64,000 nt of DNA from an uncultured Chthonomonas sp. (GTDB lineage: Bacteria; Armatimonadota; Chthonomonadetes; Chthonomonadales; CAJBBX01): positions 1-64,000 of the forward strand of contig CAISJD010000201.1 of NCBI GenBank assembly GCA_903885605.1, given 5' to 3'. Within the stretch, counting starts at the first letter, position 1. The number at the start of each line of letters is the position of its first letter. The notes beneath the pieces are model-generated. The model did no database searches. It was given only the letters and a program-made list of their open reading frames with translations, and had not been told where the DNA came from. This document shows, piece after piece, positions 34,200 to 42,914 of the stretch. A program made the translations under genes and the position numbers.

Positions 34200-35102
34200 G
34201 TGTCTGCCGCGCACTGGCTAGCCCTCCGGTCGGAGACCGGCCTGGGCATGGGAGCGGCCCGAAGGCTCATAGCCCGGTTCGGCTCGCTGGACGCCGCCTA
34301 CACCGCCCCCGAGGCCGATGTGATGGCCCTGCGCCGGGTCCGGCCCGAGGCGGTCCTGCGCTGGCGCCGGGTGGACCTGGCCGAGATGCGAGCCCGGCTC
34401 TGCTCGCTGGCGATCGCGGGGATCGCCTTCATTACTCCCGAGGAGGCCACCTACCCCGCCGCCCTGCTCGACCTGGCCCAGGCCCCTCCGGGCCTCTACA
34501 TGCGCGGCCAGATCACCGAGGCCGACCGGCGCCGCGTCACCATCGTAGGCACCCGCGAGCCGTCCGCGGCTGGGTTCGCCGTGGCGCGGCGGCTCAGTAT
34601 GGAGCTGGCGGCGGCGGGCGCCACCGTCGTGAGTGGACTGGCGGTGGGCATCGACACCGCCGCCCACGCGGGCGCCCTGATCGCACCGGGCGGGCGCACA
34701 CTGGCCGTCCTGGGTTGCGGGCTGGAGCGCATCCATCCCCGCGGCAACCGCTCGCTGGCGGCCGAAGCCGCCACGCGCGGGGCACTGCTGACCGAGTATG
34801 CTCCGGAGCAGGAGGTCGACGCCGGACGACTACTGGCACGGGACCGCCTTCTGGCGGCGCTGGGCGGAGCCGTGGTGGTGATCGAGGCGCGGGCCCGCGG
34901 CGGGAGCCTCGTCACGGCGGCCCACGCCGCGCGGCTGGGCAGGCCCGTCTTCGCCATGCCGGGCACGCCCGGCTGCGACGCGCTGCTTGCCGAGGGCGCC
35001 CGCCCGATGGGCCAGGGGCAGGAGGATCTGGCGGCCATAGCGAGCGCCATCGCGCAGGGTTCCGTGGAGCCTCTCGCTGCCACGCAGCTGACGCTCTTCT
35101 GA
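34200..35102 (+). CDS. dprA: DNA-processing protein DprA (Smf)
   Basis: DprA loads RecA on incoming single-stranded DNA during natural transformation. The 300-residue protein has a helical N-terminal domain (about 1-70) and the DprA Rossmann fold with VGTREPSAAG, SGLAVGIDTAAHAGAL, LAVLGCGLERIHPRGN and GSLVTAAHAARLGRPVFAMPG, all typical. The C-terminal winged-helix domain found in many DprA proteins is absent; the protein ends about 45 residues after the fold. It starts at GTG 34200, nine bases after the acyltransferase stop, with no visible ribosome site. Other competence genes are not in view. Confidence 0.93.
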   Translation: MSAAHWLALRSETGLGMGAARRLIARFGSLDAAYTAPEADVMALRRVRPEAVLRWRRVDLAEMRARLCSLAIAGIAFITPEEATYPAALLDLAQAPPGLYMRGQITEADRRRVTIVGTREPSAAGFAVARRLSMELAAAGATVVSGLAVGIDTAAHAGALIAPGGRTLAVLGCGLERIHPRGNRSLAAEAATRGALLTEYAPEQEVDAGRLLARDRLLAALGGAVVVIEARARGGSLVTAAHAARLGRPVFAMPGTPGCDALLAEGARPMGQGQEDLAAIASAIAQGSVEPLAATQLTLF

Positions 35103-35116
35103 GGGTTCGGCAAATA

Positions 35117-35150
35117 GACGGGAGGCGCCCCGAATGGAGCGCCTCCCGTC
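35117..35150. terminator. Bidirectional terminator between dprA and the cytochrome operon
   Basis: GACGGGAGGCGC (35117-35128) and GCGCCTCCCGTC (35139-35150) form a perfect 12-bp stem with a ten-base loop. It lies in the 79-base gap between two convergent genes and is followed by TTGT on the plus side and by TATTT on the minus side, so it can serve both operons. T tracts are short. Confidence 0.8.
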
Positions 35151-35181
35151 TTGTACAGCTACCGGTCCCGGCGGTCGGCTC

Positions 35182-36630
35182 TTAGAGCTCGCCGGCCTCC
35201 GAGGTGCGGCCCTTCTTCGCGTCGAACTGCAGGACGGCCTTGATCTGCGCGGGGCTGAGCTTGACGCCGCTCATCTTGGTCGCGCCGATGTTGTCCAGGT
35301 TCAGATTGGCCTGGGTCAGCAGGTAGCGGGTGTAGACCGAGTTATGGACGCCGAAGCTACCGTCGCGCAGGACGAAGTAGTAGTTGTGCCGTGCGCGCTT
35401 GACTTCGATGGGCACCAAGGCCTGGCTCGGGGCGGTCTTGCCCACGGGCACCAGCGACGTGTAGTCCCAGAGGTCCGGGTCGCCGAACTTGGTGCGCGAC
35501 CAGTTCTGCAGCCGGGTCCGAAGGGTGACCAGCTGGGCCTCGATGGCACCCCGGATGGCGTACCGGGCGGCTGCATCGCCGGGCGTATGGCACGGGGCGC
35601 AGCTGACATCGAAGGCTGTCGTCATGGTGTGCTTGCTGTTGGGCATATGGCAGTGGGCGCACTGGCCGGCGGCCGAGGCGTGGGCCGTCTGGCGCACGAC
35701 CGGGGCGTTGGGCAGCTCGGAGCCGGTCATACCCATGAGCATGTTGTACTGGTTGCTGTCATGGTATGTGGGTCGAGCCGTGCTGCTGGTCAGTACGGCA
35801 TCGGTGTTGTTTCCGCCGCGCCCGTTGTGGCAGTTAGCGCAGGAGTGGTTGTAGGTCGTGTAGGCCTTGACCAGGGCGCCCGGGGCCACCTGCGTGGTGT
35901 CCGCGTTGGTCTCGGCGTAGCGGAGGTGGGCCTGCTTGCCGTTGGACCACATCATGTGGGTGGTGACCTTCATGGGATCGTGGCAGTTGGCGCATGAGGC
36001 CGTCTCTTCGCAGGCCTCGGTGGCCTCCTTGTACTCAGTCATCTTCTCGGTGGAGAGCGCGAGGATGGCCGTGTCGATCTCATCCGCGGTGGCGCCGGCC
36101 GTCAGCTTCGCGTCGATCTGGTCGGCGCGCAGGGCGGCGCTGTGGCACCGGAGGCAGGTCTTGCTGGCGCCTGCCACGGCGTCTTCGACGATATGCGCGT
36201 GGGGCGAGTTCTTGAAGTCCGACGCCATCGGCCCGTGGCACTGCCCGCAGACGGCGGCGTTGGAAAGCCTGGGATGGGTCAGGATGTTCTCTTCGCTCGG
36301 CGCGGCCTGATGGTTGCTGCTGGGCCCGTGGCACTGCTCGCAGCCCACGCCGATCTGGGAGTGCTTCGTGCCCTCAAAGCCGGCGAAGTCCACCTTGGGC
36401 GCACCGTTCACACCTGCCTCATGGCAGTTCTTGCAGTTCGCCGAGCCGATGTACGAAGCGCCCTTCTGGCCTGCGGGAAGCAGCGCCAGGAACTCCGCCG
36501 AGACGCCGGGATCGGGGTCCGGCGGCGGCGTGATGGGGCCTCCCCCACCGCCACAGCCTGCCAGTACGAGCATGGCCCCGGTAAGCGCCACACCAGTCGC
36601 CATGCTAGCGATAAGCCAAGACCTATGCAT
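35182..36630 (-). CDS. Octahaem c-type cytochrome lipoprotein
   Basis: Eight CxxCH haem-attachment motifs are present in order: CKNCH, CEQCH, CGQCH, CLRCH, CANCH, CANCH, CAHCH, CAPCH. The N-terminus is a lipoprotein signal ending LAGC followed by a glycine run and a Pro/Asp linker, so the protein is probably tethered to the outer membrane. Many extra histidines can serve as distal ligands. It carries electrons; the partner is probably the porin and decahaem cytochrome encoded just upstream in the same direction. It could be the surface-exposed (MtrC-like in role, not sequence) or the periplasmic partner. An octahaem reductase of the hydroxylamine/tetrathionate type cannot be ruled out. Confidence 0.88.
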   Translation of the reverse strand: MHRSWLIASMATGVALTGAMLVLAGCGGGGGPITPPPDPDPGVSAEFLALLPAGQKGASYIGSANCKNCHEAGVNGAPKVDFAGFEGTKHSQIGVGCEQCHGPSSNHQAAPSEENILTHPRLSNAAVCGQCHGPMASDFKNSPHAHIVEDAVAGASKTCLRCHSAALRADQIDAKLTAGATADEIDTAILALSTEKMTEYKEATEACEETASCANCHDPMKVTTHMMWSNGKQAHLRYAETNADTTQVAPGALVKAYTTYNHSCANCHNGRGGNNTDAVLTSSTARPTYHDSNQYNMLMGMTGSELPNAPVVRQTAHASAAGQCAHCHMPNSKHTMTTAFDVSCAPCHTPGDAAARYAIRGAIEAQLVTLRTRLQNWSRTKFGDPDLWDYTSLVPVGKTAPSQALVPIEVKRARHNYYFVLRDGSFGVHNSVYTRYLLTQANLNLDNIGATKMSGVKLSPAQIKAVLQFDAKKGRTSEAGEL

Positions 36631-36705
36631 CGGTCCTGCCCTCCTTCAGGGGCTTAGATGGTTTGAGGCGCGGGTTGCGCGGCCCCGTTGTGTTGCCGTG
36701 TTGCC

Positions 36706-38376
36706 TTAGAATGTTGTGGAACCGGAAAGACGGACGATCGTTGCGCGGTAGTCGAGCGTATCGGCAACCTTGTCCTTGTAGGTCAGCGGAGCGACGAGCA
36801 GGCCGAGTTCGCTGCAGTCGTTGAACCGGCGGCGGAGCGTCAGGGTCAGCTCACGCCCGTGGATGTTCGCCTCAGGAAGCAGGAGCGGGTTGTCGTTGGA
36901 GACGAACCAGTCGGTGTAGGTGGCGCTGACCCACATGTGCGGGTCAACCGTCCAGGAGAGCCCGGCCACGGCGGTCTGGCTGTCCGGGCCGAACATAGCC
37001 GACGTGGGCCAGTCCGCGATCTCGGTGCGGAGCTTGAGGCTCTCGAAGGCGTATTCGCCGAAGGCGACCACCTTGGGCCCGAGCTGGAGGGTGCCGCCGG
37101 CCTGCAGGGCCGATGCGGCGGAACGGGCGTAACGCTCTGCGTTCTCCTGCACCTTGTACGAGCCCGCCAGGTAGCCGGTGGCGTTGGCAGGGCCGGTCTC
37201 CATGCGGGCGGAGACGTTGGACCGTCGATGCCAGTAGAGCGACCGGGTGTCCTCCTGTGCGGCGGTCGGCGCACCGCCCAGCCACTGGGAGCCGGCCTTG
37301 AGCGTGATCATGGTCTGGCGGCTCAGGCGGCCCCGGAGGCGTCCGTCCAGGGTCACCCAGCGGGGCACGTCCACGTAGTCGCGGGTCTCGTTCAGCCGCA
37401 TGATCTCTCGGCTGCGGAGGCCTACCTCGGCGTTCCAGTTGGTCCAGCGCTTTTGCAGCCTGGCTGCGGCGCCCTGGTTGCGTGTGACGGCCATGGTGGC
37501 GGGCGCCGTGTTCCCGATGGTCTCGCTGGTGGCGTCCAGGCTGAGGTCGCCGAAGCGCCCCAGGGCGGCGTCGGCCATGAGCCCGGCGGTCTCGACGGTG
37601 GCCTGGGGGAGGGCCGCCTGGCGAATGAGCGTACGAGAGTAGCTGCCTCCCGCGTCGACCGACGGCGTCGCCTGAATGATGTACGAGAGAGTGGCCTGCT
37701 CCACGGTGGCGGAGGGCAGCACCATGGTGCGGTCGGTGAACGCGGTGCTGGAGTAGCCACCGGAGACGAAGCCGCGGCCCGCCTTGCCGTACGCCTGGAC
37801 GTCGAGGTAGCGGGAGCGCTGGTACTGGGCGGCGCGGGGCACGCCGAACGTCTGCGTCTGCGCCTCCATGGTGTAGGACGAGGCGATGACGAACGACGGG
37901 CTGATCCGCTGTGCCAGGCTCCAGCCTGAAGCCTTCCGCTCACTCTCGCCCTGCGGCTCGGGAGTGTCGGGCAGATACCGGCTACGTGAGTAGAAGGCGT
38001 CGGCGCGAAGGCGGCCGAACATCTCGTCCGCGTTGGCGCGGTAGTAGTAGTCATCGGCGCCGACGCCGCGCAGGGTGATGCTGCCCTGTCCGCTGCCCCA
38101 GCCCGTGCGCGAGCGCAGGCTCAGCTCCTCGATGAAGAGAAGCCGCGGCGGAGTGGCGTAGCGGCGGAGGGTGTTCTGGTTGCCCGAAAGGCCCAGATCG
38201 CCGTAGCCAAGGGTCAGGACGCCCGCCACGGGCAGGAGCGGCTTGGCCTTGGCCTCTTCGGTCTTCTGCTCTTCCTCCGCGGGGGCCTTATCCTGCGCCC
38301 ACGCGGCCCCGCATGGCGCCACGACAGCGGCGGCGGCGGCCATCACGAGCAGTTCACGTACCCACGTTCTCCTCAT
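36706..38376 (-). CDS. Outer-membrane beta-barrel protein, MtrB-like by context
   Basis: The 556-residue product has a signal peptide at about 1-27 (ending AAWAQ), a short charged linker (EEEQKTEEAKAK), then alternating polar/hydrophobic strands through to the C-terminal GSTTF with terminal Phe, an outer-membrane barrel signature. Size allows roughly 20 or more strands. Flanked by two multihaem cytochrome genes in one operon, it is the best candidate for the barrel that sheaths a cytochrome through the outer membrane, as MtrB does for MtrA. MtrB itself is larger (~700 residues) and has an N-terminal CxxC that I do not see here, so the assignment rests on context. ATG 38376 has GGGAGG ten bases upstream. 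Confidence 0.75.
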   Translation of the reverse strand: MRRTWVRELLVMAAAAAVVAPCGAAWAQDKAPAEEEQKTEEAKAKPLLPVAGVLTLGYGDLGLSGNQNTLRRYATPPRLLFIEELSLRSRTGWGSGQGSITLRGVGADDYYYRANADEMFGRLRADAFYSRSRYLPDTPEPQGESERKASGWSLAQRISPSFVIASSYTMEAQTQTFGVPRAAQYQRSRYLDVQAYGKAGRGFVSGGYSSTAFTDRTMVLPSATVEQATLSYIIQATPSVDAGGSYSRTLIRQAALPQATVETAGLMADAALGRFGDLSLDATSETIGNTAPATMAVTRNQGAAARLQKRWTNWNAEVGLRSREIMRLNETRDYVDVPRWVTLDGRLRGRLSRQTMITLKAGSQWLGGAPTAAQEDTRSLYWHRRSNVSARMETGPANATGYLAGSYKVQENAERYARSAASALQAGGTLQLGPKVVAFGEYAFESLKLRTEIADWPTSAMFGPDSQTAVAGLSWTVDPHMWVSATYTDWFVSNDNPLLLPEANIHGRELTLTLRRRFNDCSELGLLVAPLTYKDKVADTLDYRATIVRLSGSTTF

Positions 38377-38408
38377 GTTGTTTGGACCTCCCTTCGCGCC
38401 GTAGCGGC

Positions 38409-39461
38409 CTAGCGTACAAGCAAGTTGGGGTCGCTGTTCGACCCGTGAAGCGCGGCATGGCATCCCGAAGCCCAGCAGGTCTGGCCCGGGTAGTGCGTGG
38501 CGTTCTTGTCCGTGTGGCACTGGTTGCAGAGCCCACGTGAGAAGGCGCCCAGCATCTTCGGGTTGGTGGCTCCGTGGGGCTTGTGGCATTCGATGCAACC
38601 GTCGCCGGAAGCTCCGGTGACCGGATCGTGCTGGTACACGAAGGGACCGGCCACTTCGCGATGGCATGTGGCGCAGACCTGCGTCGGGTTCTTCAACCCG
38701 ACCCGCATGGAGCCCTTTCGAAGGCTGGTCCGGGTCGGATGCGGCTCATGGCAATCGCTGCAGGTCATGCGGCCTTCGGGCACGGGATGGTGGTACGGCT
38801 GGCGGAACTGCGCGACGTCGGCCTTGTGGCAGGAGGCGCAAAGGTCGGCCTCATGGTCCTTGAGAAGGTGCTGCGTCTCCTTCACAGCCACCGCGGTGGG
38901 CTTGCGGATGCTCTGGGCGTCGCGCGTGGCCCGGGCGGCGGGATCGGCCTGCTTGGCATCCTTGTGGATGAAGTGGCAGGAGATGCAGGAAATGTCGCCG
39001 CGAGCATGGGACGACTTCTTCCAGTGTGCCTCGGACATCGTCCGGGAGTGGCAACGGAGGCAACTGGCGTTCACGTCGGCCGCGGAACTCTTGGAGGGCG
39101 CGAAGATGTACTTCTGAATCTCGCCCTCCTCCTGGTGCTCAAGGTGGTTCTTGCCGGGTCCGTGGCAGGACTCGCAGCCACGGTGGTCGCCGGGTAGCTT
39201 GGGGTCGCGAACGTACTGGGCATGGGGAGAGGCTTCGTAGCTCTCCATGTACGCGGGATGGCATCCGCCGCACGTCTTCTCGCCCAGATAGTCCTCAGCC
39301 GCGGCGCCCGCGTGCAGCGCCACAGGGAATGGCGCCTTCTTGGGGCCGGTCGGCTTGGAGGATGACGCCTGACCAACTAGGGACACGCCGGCCAGTGCGG
39401 CCATGGACAACGCCATCGCTACTGAGGGCCAGGCCCGCAGCCAGTGCTTGATGTGCATCAT
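38409..39461 (-). CDS. Decahaem c-type cytochrome, DmsE/MtrA family
   Basis: The protein has a signal peptide at about 1-32 and then nine CxxCH motifs (CGGCH, CESCH, CLRCH, CISCH, CASCH, CSDCH, CATCH, CIECH, CNQCH) plus a tenth, wider CWASGCH near the C-terminus. Ten haems in ~350 residues with the ending CWASGCH-x-x-x-HGSN is what I recall for DmsE/MtrA-type periplasmic decahaem cytochromes, which form the wire inside MtrB-type barrels. It is the first gene of the three-gene minus-strand operon, with a good ribosome site (GGAGG and AAGGAG) and a candidate promoter at 39544-39573. Electron donor and final acceptor are unknown. Confidence 0.9.
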   Translation of the reverse strand: MMHIKHWLRAWPSVAMALSMAALAGVSLVGQASSSKPTGPKKAPFPVALHAGAAAEDYLGEKTCGGCHPAYMESYEASPHAQYVRDPKLPGDHRGCESCHGPGKNHLEHQEEGEIQKYIFAPSKSSAADVNASCLRCHSRTMSEAHWKKSSHARGDISCISCHFIHKDAKQADPAARATRDAQSIRKPTAVAVKETQHLLKDHEADLCASCHKADVAQFRQPYHHPVPEGRMTCSDCHEPHPTRTSLRKGSMRVGLKNPTQVCATCHREVAGPFVYQHDPVTGASGDGCIECHKPHGATNPKMLGAFSRGLCNQCHTDKNATHYPGQTCWASGCHAALHGSNSDPNLLVR

Positions 39462-39543
39462 CTCCTTGCCTCCGGGTGAGCTCCATGCGGCGGTCCGTCT
39501 AATCGTGAGTCACGTAACGCAAGTGCGGCCGCATGTGCGAAGC

Positions 39544-39573
39544 ATCATACCAATACCTAGCCTGACTATGCAA
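39544..39573 (-). promoter_or_regulatory. Candidate promoter of the cytochrome-porin operon
   Basis: On the minus strand TTGCAT (39573-39568) and TATGAT (39549-39544) are separated by 18 bases, giving a predicted start of transcription near 39537 and a leader of about 75 bases before ATG 39461. The local sequence is A/T-richer than its surroundings. No other feature was seen in the 198-base gap 39462-39659. Confidence 0.5.
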
Positions 39574-39659
39574 GGGGTCGGGCGGCCCCGAGTGCCGTGT
39601 TTCGCCCAAAGCCGGCGCCGCCGCGCTATTAGGCTCGACACAAGCTGGACAGGAGTTCG

Positions 39660-41573
39660 CTAGGGCCAGAACTCGTAGGTCTGGACGTTCAGGACCATGC
39701 CGAGAAGCGTCCAGCTACAACCGACCGCGAACTCGCCCAGCATAAGCCCGAAGAAGAAGAGCGTGGCGGCCCGGTAGCCCGCAAGGCCGCGCCACTTCAG
39801 GACGGCGCCCTTGGAGAGGCAGCCGATGAGGATGGGTAGCCATAGGTTCGCCATGCCCCAGCTGTTGGCGGCGGCATAGGCCAGCGGATGGAGCGGCAAG
39901 CCGGGGAGGCACTGGCGCAGGGCGCCCAGCGTTGCCGCGACCGCGCAACCGGCCAGCATGGCCATGCGGTCGCCGGGCATGGGAGGCGCCGGGCTGTTGA
40001 GCCATGTTGAGAGGTTCACGCTGAAGGCCTCCCGCGCGTAGCCGACGCCCCACATGTTAACTGAGGCTGTGGCGGCTCCTACGCGGTAGAAGCCATGCAG
40101 GAAGACCGCCCAGCAGATCGGCACGGCCACCAGCCCCGCCAGTGCCACGGCGAAGGCCATGGCTCGGCGGTCGGCCTCGGCATGGCCGGCCACCTTCAGG
40201 GCCTCCAGCGCGTGCGGCATGGGGTGTCCCCGATAGGCGCGGCTCGTCCAGTGGAGCAGGGCGAACATGCCCAGCGTCGGCTTGTCGAACGCCTCGGCGC
40301 CCAGGTTCCGCACGAGGGCGTTGACCGGGCCCATCTGGTGCATGTCGTGGACAGGGAAGCCGAACTCGGCGCGGATCCGAGTGATGAGCACCGAGAGCGC
40401 ACCGAAAAGCGTCAGGAAGAGGGCCGCCACCCAGGGCTTCATGCCCGCCGCCACAAGGAAGCCGAAGAGGAGGCAGACGGAGACGACCAGGCCCGCGGCC
40501 GCGGCACGGGTCGACCGAGCCTCGGCTCCGCCGCCCGCCGCCGAGCGCCACACCGCCGCCAGTTGCGCCCGGAGCCGCCACGCCGCAGCAGCGAAGACCC
40601 ACATATAGGCGCCGAACGCCTGCGAGTCGGCGTAGGGGGCGCGGCTTTCCGGCGGCAGCCCCATGTTCGCCACGACGAGCAGCTCGGCCCGGTACAGGAG
40701 ATAGAAGAGGCTCAGCGAGGCGCTCAGGTCCAGCGGCATCAGGAAGCCCAGCGTGACGGCGAAGAAGTAGAACGCCACCGTGATCGTGGCCACGGGTTGC
40801 ATGGGGCCTGAGGGGATCAGCAGGATGTACTGCCGCTTGATGGGGATCGCGGGGATCGCGGGATAGAGCGTGTTGAGGCCGTTCAGCAGCGTGACGCCGG
40901 CGGCCACGGCGAAGCCGATCCAGAAGACGCGGCTGGAGTAGAGCGCCCGGGGATGCTGGGCCATGGCCAGCGGTAGCGCGACGATGGGAAAGGTGAGCCG
41001 CTCGTTCTCGGCCCAGGCCCGCCGGAGCAGCGCCGAGGCGCAGAGCATGGCGAGCATCGCCGCCCAAAGGACCAGCGTCCAGACGAGCACGGGGAGGGCC
41101 CACGCACGCATCACCTCGGGCTTCCAGAAGCTGGAGTTGCCGCGGAAGAAGCCGCTGACGGCCTCCTTCGGCCCCACAAGCAGCCACGGCGGCATGGCGC
41201 CGTCGAAGAGGGTGGACCAGCGGTTGGCCTTGTCGGCGAAGTAGGCCGGATAGCCCAGCTCGGTGACCAGGATCGACTGCAGGTCGCAAGAGAGCATCGC
41301 CGAACCCACCGAGACCATGGCGTAGACAGCCAGCGTCTCCAGCCCGGTGAGGGCCGCCTGCGGACGGCGCGCGCGAAGCCAGAGGTTGCCCAGGCTCACC
41401 AGCAGCAGCAGGTAGACGGCGTGGCAGAAGGGCGCGGCCAGCGTCACGAAGGAGTAGCGGACGATCTCGCCCCAGAAGACCCAGTGCGCGGACAGCCAGA
41501 TGAGCGCCACGCCCAGGATCAGGGCGCGGGCGCGGATGGGACGTGAGGCTGCTGCGTTTGGGTGCTCTGCCAA
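39660..41573 (-). CDS. Polytopic membrane protein, DUF6785/DUF6784 family
   Basis: The 637-residue protein has at least 12 hydrophobic helices from residue ~18 to ~630 and short loops such as ENERLTFPIVALPLAM, an arrangement I associate with DUF6785-type proteins of Planctomycetes and Armatimonadota and, more loosely, with OPT-family transporters. Transport is likely but the substrate is unknown. Translation appears to start at TTG 41573 (MAEHPN); GGAGG lies nine bases upstream, inside a GCGCCC/GGGCGC hairpin at 41579-41596 that could partly hide it. The gene lies downstream of the MFS gene in the same direction. Confidence 0.75.
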   Translation of the reverse strand: MAEHPNAAASRPIRARALILGVALIWLSAHWVFWGEIVRYSFVTLAAPFCHAVYLLLLVSLGNLWLRARRPQAALTGLETLAVYAMVSVGSAMLSCDLQSILVTELGYPAYFADKANRWSTLFDGAMPPWLLVGPKEAVSGFFRGNSSFWKPEVMRAWALPVLVWTLVLWAAMLAMLCASALLRRAWAENERLTFPIVALPLAMAQHPRALYSSRVFWIGFAVAAGVTLLNGLNTLYPAIPAIPIKRQYILLIPSGPMQPVATITVAFYFFAVTLGFLMPLDLSASLSLFYLLYRAELLVVANMGLPPESRAPYADSQAFGAYMWVFAAAAWRLRAQLAAVWRSAAGGGAEARSTRAAAAGLVVSVCLLFGFLVAAGMKPWVAALFLTLFGALSVLITRIRAEFGFPVHDMHQMGPVNALVRNLGAEAFDKPTLGMFALLHWTSRAYRGHPMPHALEALKVAGHAEADRRAMAFAVALAGLVAVPICWAVFLHGFYRVGAATASVNMWGVGYAREAFSVNLSTWLNSPAPPMPGDRMAMLAGCAVAATLGALRQCLPGLPLHPLAYAAANSWGMANLWLPILIGCLSKGAVLKWRGLAGYRAATLFFFGLMLGEFAVGCSWTLLGMVLNVQTYEFWP

Positions 41574-41663
41574 GGCGTGCGCCCTCCGCCGGGCGCGAAA
41601 CAGGCTACCAGGCGGCCGGCCTCGCCCATATTCGCCGCCCGCGCCCCCGGCTCCTGCCTGAGG

Positions 41664-42914
41664 CTATGCGGCGGGGGTGGCCTGCGGGCCTTCCGTTGAC
41701 CGGAGGCGGCGTACCACCCAGATGCCCACTGTCAGCAGCACGGCGTTCAGCACGAAGGGTAGGGCCCGGTTGCTCTGCGACAGCATCCCCGCCACCCAGC
41801 CGAACGGCGTGGTGCAGGCGATCACCGTGAGGTGCGCCATGGCCACGATGCGGGCGCGCTCCCGGGCGTCCACGTTCACCACCGCGAGACGCTCCACCTG
41901 CGTGGCCACCACCGAGTAGCACCCGGCCTCCAACACCGTGCTGAGCAGCAGCCAGCCGTAGCCCCTCTCCGGGACGTTGATGAGCACGATCTGGCTCACC
42001 GCGTAGCCTGCGAAGGCCAGCATCATGGGGCGCCCGAAGCAGACGCCCCGCAGCCTCGGCACCACGAGGAAGAGGAAGCCCAGCATGATGAGCGACCGCG
42101 CGAACGGATAGAGCGCGATGTGCCCGGCGGGGATGTGGATGCGCTCGGTGACGATGATCGACCAGAACGTCCCCTGCACCACCGTGACGATGCTCACCAC
42201 CACCATGAGCGCGATGGTGAGGAGCGTATGGGGCGCCGAGCGGATCTGCCGCAGGACGCCCCGGTACTCGCCGAGGAGCGACACCACCGAGCGCCCCCGC
42301 GTCTCCGCCATCCGGACGGCGCCCTGCCGCGTCTCGGAGACCATGCCGTTGAGGACGATGAACTTGGTGGTCATCATCACGCAGGCCAGCACGTACATGC
42401 CCCGCACCGAGGGCACCAGCGTGAAGTGCGTGATCAGCACGCCCGCCACCGGCGCGAAGAAGACCGACATCTGCCCGGCGATGAAGGAGAGGGCGTAGAT
42501 GTGCATCAGGTCTTCGGGATCGCTGTCCTCCACCAGCAGGCAGTTCCAGGAGATGTCGGGCACCTTGCGGAGGCTGTTCACCAGCCCGGCGGCGATGAAC
42601 CATCGGATATCCTGCGCACATGCCCAGAGCAGGCAGGGGATCGACCAGGCGAGGATGTCGAACACCAGCGTGGCGCGCTTGCGACCCATCTTGTCGATGA
42701 TGACGCCGGCCAGCAGCGCCATCACCACCTGCCCTGCCATGGCCACGCTGGTGACCATGCCCACCTGGCTGTCGCGCAGGCCCAGCGCCAGCATGTAGAC
42801 CGAGGCGTAGGGCGCGAAGAGGTTGAACGGGATGCCCCAGAGCGGCTCCGTGATGATCGCTCCGCGGGCATTCCCCCGAAGCCCGCGCAGGGTGCCGACG
42901 AGGGTTTCAGACAA
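41664..42914 (-). CDS. Major facilitator superfamily transporter
   Basis: This 416-residue inner-membrane protein has about 12 hydrophobic segments. The loop between helices 2 and 3, IIDKMGRKRATLVFD, carries the MFS motif A (G-x3-D-x2-G-R-x2). It is not close to NarK/NasA nitrate or nitrite carriers by motif, although it overlaps the upstream nitrite/sulfite reductase gene by eight bases (42907-42914) and so may be translated with it. A role in carrying a product or substrate of that enzyme is possible but unproven. Confidence 0.88.
   Translation of the reverse strand: MSETLVGTLRGLRGNARGAIITEPLWGIPFNLFAPYASVYMLALGLRDSQVGMVTSVAMAGQVVMALLAGVIIDKMGRKRATLVFDILAWSIPCLLWACAQDIRWFIAAGLVNSLRKVPDISWNCLLVEDSDPEDLMHIYALSFIAGQMSVFFAPVAGVLITHFTLVPSVRGMYVLACVMMTTKFIVLNGMVSETRQGAVRMAETRGRSVVSLLGEYRGVLRQIRSAPHTLLTIALMVVVSIVTVVQGTFWSIIVTERIHIPAGHIALYPFARSLIMLGFLFLVVPRLRGVCFGRPMMLAFAGYAVSQIVLINVPERGYGWLLLSTVLEAGCYSVVATQVERLAVVNVDARERARIVAMAHLTVIACTTPFGWVAGMLSQSNRALPFVLNAVLLTVGIWVVRRLRSTEGPQATPAA

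Noticed and set aside
36631-36705. GC-rich gap between the octahaem cytochrome and barrel genes examined for a second promoter or attenuator
   Set aside because: No stable symmetric stem or promoter-like pair was found; the genes are probably co-transcribed.
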